Shown: one piece after another, positions 36,901 through 45,900 of the stretch | Position numbering within the stretch: the stretch's first letter is position 1 | Layout of the letters: every line of letters begins with the position of its first letter | Source of the DNA: Vandiemenella viatica | Taxonomy: Eukaryota > Arthropoda > Insecta > Orthoptera > Morabidae | NCBI GenBank assembly: GCA_031002005.1 | Contig: CM061921.1 | Location: forward strand, 146,849,283 to 146,913,282 | Direction of reading: 5' to 3' | DNA: 64,000 nt | Made by a program: the position numbers and the translations under genes | The notes under the pieces: generated by a model | Database searches by the model: none | Told to the model about the DNA's origin: nothing | The model's input: only the letters and a program-made list of their open reading frames with translations

Positions 36901-39900
36901 CACCCCTTTATCTCCCTGGATATCTAACCAAAATCGATAAATGAAGTAGGATTATAAGGAGTAATGTCTCAGCTTTGTGAAATCATATTTTAGGAAAGAA
37001 TGTTTTTAGAATTCAGCCCTTAAAGGGAAAAAGTATAAATTTTTCTATAACGCATTTTTGTGTCACGAGCAATTTATCCCCCTTAATATCTAACCGATAT
37101 AGATAAATGAGGTATCATATTAAAGAATAAGGTCTTCGCCATGGTAACATTATATTTTAAGAAAGGAGTTTTTCGTAATTCGACCCTTAAAGGGCAAAAA
37201 TGTTAATTTTTCTTAAACCTCGAGCCATTTATCTCCCTGGATATCTAACCAAAATTGATAAATGAAGTAATGTCTCAGCTTTATGAAATCATATTTTAAG
37301 AAAGAAGTTTTTGGAATTCAACCCTTAAAGAGAAAAAGTACAAATGGTTCTACAACGCATTTTTTGTCATGAGGTATCATATTAAAGATTAAGATTTCCG
37401 CCGTGGTAACATTATATTCTAAGAAAGGGAGTTTTCGTAATTCGACCCTTAAAGAGTAAAAATATCAATATTTCTAAAATACATTTTATATCTTTCGAGC
37501 CTTTTATCTCCCTTGATTTCTAACCAAAATCGATAAATGAAGTAGGAGTATGAAGAGGAATGACTCAGCTTTGGTGACATTATATTCAACCTCACTTTTC
37601 ATCGCATTTTTTTTCGCAACGTTTTCGCAGGGTCGTCTAGTTCTATAATATTACATTTGGTCTTGCTTACAGTGATAACAGTTACAGCTGCTATTGCAAC
37701 CTTCAATATCATATTGAATCACAAATATCGCTTTTTGTTGTTATAGTGCTAGCGATTTTTATTGAAATATTCCAATCATTCTTAGAGTATCCCATTATTC
37801 AGTTAGTTGTAGTTAACCCAGTTTGTACATATCTTTCTGTAATCTATCGTGTAGTTGTACCGGATTACTGAATAATAACAATTGCTTATAAGTAATATTC
37901 ACTTAATTTTATGTTCTCAGCCACTACAGTCCTGAGCCAGTTCACAATTTGCAGCACCGGCTTACCATAAATATGGAAATTAACTCCCAAATATTGTTGT
38001 GATTCATTGTGTATTTGTGCAAAAGTCAATGACACATTCCCTCTACATTACAAACAAGATTGTTTTGGCCGTGGTAGAAGCGCTTTGTTTGCTGTAAGTG
38101 GTATGCTGACATTTGCTCATTCTGCCACACCATCATTCTGACTCAGGCCTGTAGTAGGCTCGGTTCCGTTTTAACAATGGTAGTATTACTTAATTTAATA
38201 GTTATGCATTTGAATTGTTTTTGCAATAATCACCTCTGGTATTATAATCTACTTTTCCCCCATAAGGCCTTATCCATTTTTGTGTTACAAAAATTTATCT
38301 ACAACATCTATTCTAATCTAACTTTAAACCTATACTACTCTATCAACAGTACTCTACCCACCACCATCATGCCCTTCTGGATTTCCAGTAGAACAGGATC
38401 GACCGACACATCGGGACAACTTCCGGCTCCCGGAAATTTCTGTAGAATACTGTTTACTCTTATCCGTGAATAATTTTCTATGCCCGTATATTTGGCCGTG
38501 CGACTTCCCTAGGCCGCCTCCCATGCCCAACTGCCGCTCGGTCCAGATATCTCTTTTTGTGCAGTTGAGATACTTTGTTCGCAGATTATCGAGAATAATC
38601 CATGATCGCTCATCTAGAATTATGTCTTGTGTTGATCTACTCCGTATTATGTTCATATCTGGTGTCCTTACTTCTTCTGTTATTGGACAGTACCACATTA
38701 CATGTTTGGGGGTTCCTTCTGCCCCACACTCACATAAGCTCGTTTCTTTCAGCCCTCTTTGACACAGTAGGCTGTTATATGGGCCGTGCCCGGTGACATA
38801 GTGTGTAAGGCCTGGTGTGGGGTGAAAGTTTTCAAGTTGCAGCTGTTCTTGTATGTTCGGAAACATGCTGTATAATCTTTTGCCTGTGGCACTATTGTCC
38901 CACTGCTCCTGCCATTCAGCGAGAAGTGCAGCGCTGACTTCTGCCGCATTCTGTGCAACTGTTCCCACAATCTCCTGCACCCTGGCCCAATTTCCTTTTC
39001 GTAACCAGTATAGGGCCCCTCTTCTTCTGATTTATTTTAAATTGATTACCTGGTATACCAGGACTGTAACATAATGTGCAAAATAACAATAAGGCCTATT
39101 GATTATAAGAACATGAAAAAGCACGATCTATTTTACTATGCAGAATACAAATGTTGTAATTAACATTGAATATCTTGGATTTGCCTTGGTGGATTGGGTA
39201 CATCTACTGCTTATTGACATACCGTCTATTAATGGGCATTAAGCTAAATTGCTATTACCTGATGTCTACAGTAATACCTTCACAGCCAAACACCCCTCCA
39301 CCACCCACTTTTAGTGAATTGCGGAGTAATAATAACAGTATTAATTGGAACGCCTCTGACTGTAATAAGTCGATACACCAAGTATACCCTGTAATGTGTA
39401 CATAGTTTAAGTATAATTATGATGATTAGTCTTGCTCATTAGAATAAACATCTTATTAAAATAGTAACAAGGAAATGTGATGCTACCCTAATGCCATCTA
39501 ATCAATTCCTTCTGTGGGTATTTAGCCTCTAAACCAGATATATGGCAATAGTATAGCAGAGCTGTCGAATAAAATTGATGGGGAATTTATTAATTCTCAG
39601 GAAGGATATTACATGATGCAGATTGTTGAGAGCAGATTTGTAGTGGAATGTTTTGTTTATAAAATGACAGTAGTGAGTGCTGCATTTGGGGAACTCGGAA
39701 AGGGAAATAACATTCTCACATATAACAGTGTCAATATTGAGGAATGAAAATTATACCGGGTTGATCATAGCATAACTTAGTTATTGCTTCCGCCATCCAT
39801 GTTAATGTTAGTTGTTCAACAAATATTATACTGTATCACCAATTGTTGGCACTAGAGTAATTTGTAACGGTACAATATTACTGAGCTCGAATCTTCTAAA

Positions 39901-42900
39901 AATAACAAGAGTCTAAAGTACACGATTTACATTTTAATAAAACTGAAATATAAATGTATTACTAAGTAAAGCATCAATATTATAGTTGCTGCTTTAGAGT
40001 GAAAATAGAACCCATCACTAACCCTAGTTGACTATTGGTCCAGTCTCTAAATATCAGCATCTAAATCCTATTGAGTATCATACTATGGCTTAACTGATGA
40101 ATTAGATGGATAATGAATTGGCCAATTCACAGAGATGATTTAACATGTGTGGTTTTTTTATTTTTATGAGAGCTTATTCATAGATGGACATGATTTTTTA
40201 TGTATATATAATAAGAATGGGTGCTGTCAATTCATTTTGACAACATGTTTACAGAATTTACTTTGGTTATTTGATAAATTGCATTGACCAAAAGCATTTT
40301 TCAGAAAAAGGTATCCTTCAGGTTATGAGATTAATAGACGAGTTTCAGCTCACTTCCCTTCTCAGAGTTTGAACTTCTTCTCATTTTGAATTATTAAAAA
40401 TTCTCCGTGCCAAATGAATTTGTGTTCATTCATTTAGAAATGCTTTCTTTAATCTGTTAATATTCAACAATTATTTTATCAAAGAAAATTGTGTTTCAGT
40501 TCACGTATGTTTGAGATTTTCTTAACAAGTTAAAAAAAATTGATGGTGTTTATTGCAGCATGTATATAAATTTAATGTAATTGACCCCAGTGTATTTTCC
40601 TCGGCACCTAAATTTAATAAAACTGTATAATCTATGTGCATATTGTATTCTTCAATCAACTATAAGCAATCTTATATCAGTGAAAAAATTCTTCTTTACA
40701 ATGTATCATACATATTTTAGTCTCTGGATTTGGGGTAAAAAAATCAAACTTATGAACTTGCAGGTAACAATACTTGCTTGTATGGGGTATGCTACTATTG
40801 CAGCCCACAGGATCCAGTGTGTGCACATAAGGATATTATGGAGGGGGCTCTCATATTATGGTTGCCTAGCTATTACAGGCTGAAGAAATATCGACACCCT
40901 TGGCAGCGAACTTACAAATTTGATTCTGTTGCAAGGTAAGCCTATAGTACAGAATTTATTCTAAACTAACCTTTTTTTTTGGCAGAGATAGAGAAGTATT
41001 GTTTGCTTTTTTAGAACACCAGTGGGTAACTTTCCTACAATAAAAATACATTATTAATAAAGTATGTGACTGACAAATATAGTTAAATATGATGCAAAAG
41101 TCTGAATTAAATGAGATGTAGGTGACATTAAATAATCGCACATAATTTGCAATGTGTTCTAAAATTCTGAAGTTGCATAGTCCCGGTAGCAATAAAGATT
41201 TTGCACCTTGCCCTGTAGCACACAGTGTGGTAAAGAGTTGTGTGGTGCTCTGTAGTATTGTTACTAAAAGATGTGTTAACTGTAGGCATAAAGAAATTCC
41301 TTTATTGTAGAGCCATCTGGCTGTGTAGTAAGATACAGTACAATTTATAGAGGTCACCAATCTTTGACAGATATAAAAATGTCAGTTGTGTTTGGAAATA
41401 TTGGAAGATCATTCTTTCTTTTTGGTGTGCTTTGTCCCAGACCTGTCATGCTTATGGCATCCACTGTGTAATATTAGGACAACTTGTGTACTATGTCAGA
41501 AGATTCGATAATCTTCATGGAGGCCTTTATTTTTACTCTTGTCAAATCCTTTGAGCTGCTGATCTTAAAACTTGTAATCTTATGTAAAGCATACTCTACA
41601 GCCTGCTTTAAACCATAAACTGACTCGTGCAACAGATGTGGGTAGGAGGTTGTCAAACTGTAATGATTTGGGAACCCTTTATATTTCTTTCACCGGGTCA
41701 TGTAATATTTCTATTGGCTACCAGTAGCACTGGGGTGAGTGAGTAGTCATGCACCAAGAAATTTATGTAAATTATGTTTAGGAATATATAGGTTTCATCA
41801 TAGCAAGGTGATTACTAATGATTAATGTTCACCTTACTAACTATAAGGTAGTATTGGGAAAGAAACTATAAGGAACATTGTAGAAGCATTGGTGGGTAAG
41901 GAGCAAAGAGTGACCTGCCCAAGGAATAAATATTTAGTTTGTTGGAGTGAAAACAAGGCAAAGCTGGTTGAAGTTAGAAAGGCCGATGAAATTCCTTGAT
42001 GTTTAGTGAGTTAAAGTTAGTTGAAGGGAGAAGAAAGAAAACAAAAGTTTGGATATAAGCCAGACAATTTTGCATTGGTAGTGGTAACAGATTAGGGAAT
42101 CCTGCTGATTGAATTTAAGATATTGGATAGTTTCCTGAGACAATTAGTGAAGAAGTGTGAATACAGACTGTAATATTTCATTTGGGTGCATTGTAAGTTT
42201 GGTTTAAATGTAACTTCTGTGCCGGGAGTGAGATGACTTCTGTGAGTTACTTGTGGGAAAATTTTTTTACTTTTAACGCATCTGTTAGTGAGAAGGGTAC
42301 TATTCTTGGATGATTCATGACAAGAGATGAGTGATAGAAACTGTGAAAGATGAATTATAACTGCATTTAAAGAGTATCATTACTTTCTTACGAACTCTGT
42401 ATCTTCGGACAATATCTAGTGCATTCTTCTAGGCAATGATTTGGTCGGTGGCCAGAAATGACTTCTTTGAATTGTGTTAATAAAGTGTGATCTTACAACC
42501 TCAACCAGAGGAGTTACATTAGTTATTTTGTAGAATAAGCACAGAACAAATTATAAAGACATTTCAGCTATTTTCCAGACGACCGACTGGGTGGCTGTTC
42601 AAATATTTCTTCTAACTAACAGAAATAATTTCTGTTTTGGTTGTACTATCATTATGAAGTCAGACAGCCTAAACAAAACCTTTACTAATAATTTCACAAG
42701 ATCACTGGCTCACCTTGATAGTTATTGGCTGGAGAACAGTGATGTCACACACAACCGAAGGTATTATTAGAAATTACAGGTTACGTGTATGGTTTAGTAC
42801 AGGGGTGGCCAACCCAAATGATTTGCGGGCCACATTGGAAGTGCATCATAACTCCGTGGGCCGCATATAAAATTATATATCCCCACTAGAGACATTATTT

Positions 42901-45900
42901 TGGAGTGAAAAATTAAAACGTTAGTTGTTATTGTGTTTACTATTATTCTTACATGTAAACATAGATAATATAATAATAATGATACTAAACGCACATTGTA
43001 AAGAAATATAAAACACTAAAAATGGAATATAAAAAATATTTTGTAAAAGTGTGATGAATCTCGCCAGCTGGAAAAATGTTAAAGGCCGCGGGTTGGACAC
43101 CCCTGGTTTAGTAGCTAAGCAACTGCTATGAAATTAATTACCATAATACATTCATTAAGTTTATTTTTTGTAGGATTTCATACCTAAAAAATGAAAAACT
43201 TTACATCTCAAAAAAAGTGGAACTAATGTCACTAATGAAAGCAACATAAAAAACCTTTAAATTACTCATGGTCTTATAATGATATCTTTGTAATGTATCT
43301 ATATAATGTTATGGTTTTGTAATGAGATCCACAGTTGAGTACTATGTGAGTTAGAGATAGTATAGTTTAAGCTGGTGGTATATATTTTGAAATCAAGAGT
43401 TGGTAGTATTAGAGGAGTAAGGAGGGCAGCAGTGTTAGAGAACAGATGTGACGGCTACAAACAGAATTATTTTTGTTACTGTTTTTGTAATTGTGTGAAT
43501 TTATGTTCTAAAAAGTAATTCCTAAAAGTTAAAGAAATAGTCTGAGCATTTATGCAGAACTGCAAAGGCTGCTAATCAGTGTAAAGTGAATGCAAAATAT
43601 AATCAGTTAAAACAGTGTGAATCTGTTGGCTTATTTCAAATAGTTTTCCACAGCGTTGACATTTATATCTTATTAAAAATTATTTGTACATCAAGCTGTT
43701 GTCCGTGATTCAATGGCAGAATGGCATTACGAATAATGTGGCTGACCAGAAGACCGCATATTCTCAATGTGAATAATATACGAGGCACGTCCAGAAAGTA
43801 AGTTTCGTTTGGTAATAAAATGAAATTGTACACAGATACAGAAGAAATTTTTATTGCACAAAATTCTACAACTCTTAAACTACTTTTCCACATAACTGCT
43901 GAAATTTTGCAGGCATTTGTCATAGCGTGGCATCAGGTTTTGTATACCTTCTTCATAGAAATCTGCCACCTGTGTCTTCAACCAGTTGGAAACAGTTTCT
44001 TTCGGCTCGTCATCATTGGTGAAGTGATGACCGCCAAGGAAAGACTTGAGATGTAAGAACAGATGAAAGTCGCTAGGAGCGAGGTCAGGGCTGTACAGTG
44101 GATGGTGAAACACGTCCCAGCCAAATCCCTGTACAAGGTTTTTCATCACGTTTGCAGTGTGTGGTCGTGCGTTGTGGTGAAACAAAACGACACCTTTTGA
44201 CAGCAGTCCCCGGCGCTTATTCTGAATTGCACGGCGCAATTTCCGAAGTGTCTCGCAATAAGCATCTGCTTTGATTGTTTGACCACGCGGTAAGAAGTCA
44301 ATGAGTAGGATGCCTTTCCAGTCCCAGAACACTGTGCACATCATTTTCCGAGGTGTGATGATTTGCTTCGGCTTAACCTTTGGTGGGGATGAAGTGTGCC
44401 TCCATTCCATTGATTGCCGCTTACTCTCAGGGGTGTCGTAAGAAACCCACGTTTCATCTCCTGTGACTATCCGTCTCAGAAATTCTTCGCCGCTTTCAGC
44501 ATAACGGGTCAAAAACTGAAGTGCACTACCCATCCGTTGTGTTTTGTGTTGCTCAGTGAGAATCTTTGGTACCCAATGTGAGCAAAGTTTACGGAATTTC
44601 AGTTGTTTGGTAACAATTTCATGCATCAGTGATCGTGAAATTTGGGGGAAGTCCATAGCGAAAGCACTAATTGTAAACCTACGGTTTTCCTGGATCTTGT
44701 CATCAATCGCGTGAACCAGTTCTTCTGTAACCAAAGGTGGATGCCCACTTCGTTCTTCATCGTGCACATCACTACGCCCGCCATTGAACTGTCGGACCCA
44801 TCTTCTCACCATCAAATCACTCATCTTATTTGGTCCGTAAACATTGCAAATTTGCCGATAAATTTCACTTGGTTTCACTTTCCTCGCATTCAGAAACCGA
44901 ATCACAGACCTGATTTCACAGGCGGCGGGATTTTCAATCAACGCCAACATTTCAAACAAGCATAACAAAGCATACATAACTGACAGCGATCTCCAAATGG
45001 CGCACGTTCTTCCCCTTGATACACATCATCTACAGCGCATGTGCGGAACTGCAATCGCAGCGCTGCAGCAGAGATAAATTGAAATGGAACTTACTTTCTA
45101 GACGCACCTCGTACAAAATCAGAAGAGGTTATGTTACAGTCTCTGCTTTAATGAAAAATGCCAGTTGTCACTCCAGCCTAGGCTAAATTTCAATTTAGTT
45201 AAAATTTCTTCTGATGTTGCTGTTTGACCAAAGTTTATACATCATTTGCTTTTTAAATATTTTTGACTACTTTTGTTAATGGTCTTCGTTCATTGTACGC
45301 GAGTTATTAGGTTATTTCAAGTGGACCTTAGACTTCTGATGTGTTACCTTAATGAGTATTATGGCAATTCATTTCTTCAAATTTTCTTAGTTATTTAATA
45401 ATCTGGAATCTAGCAAGTTACATTATGAATCTTTGGCCAGCCTTAATCAAGAACAAAGTGATGCTTTTGATTCAGTTGTTGTTGCATTGGATGATTGCAC
45501 TCCCTCTAAACTAAACATAAATTCTTCAAATTTTGCTGAGTGATCCATTATGATCAAATACAAGTCAAGTGTGTGTTCCAGCCAGCTTGTGTCTAGCAAC
45601 CATGAACTTTGAAACTATTATATGATAGTGCGATCATCTCTGTCCACGTTTAATATGTCTATTAATACTTTAATATGGATAATGGAAACAAAGAAACTGC
45701 ATTTGGGCACCAAAAATAAAATAGGAAAGGGAAAGATGACCCATTACTTACCACAGATGAAGGCAGGAGGGCGAGATGAACACGTAAAAAACACAAAAAC
45801 GAAGAAATTGCACAATATCTCGGCGAGAAACCTTATTCATGTGAGAAGCGAGACATATGGCGGAGGGGAAAGATGTGATCACAACCCGACCCGCCTCATG

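Noticed and set aside
36390..37641. CRISPR-like array
   Set aside because: Units are long, imperfect and without unique spacers. The context is eukaryotic. This is a minisatellite in a Helentron-type element.
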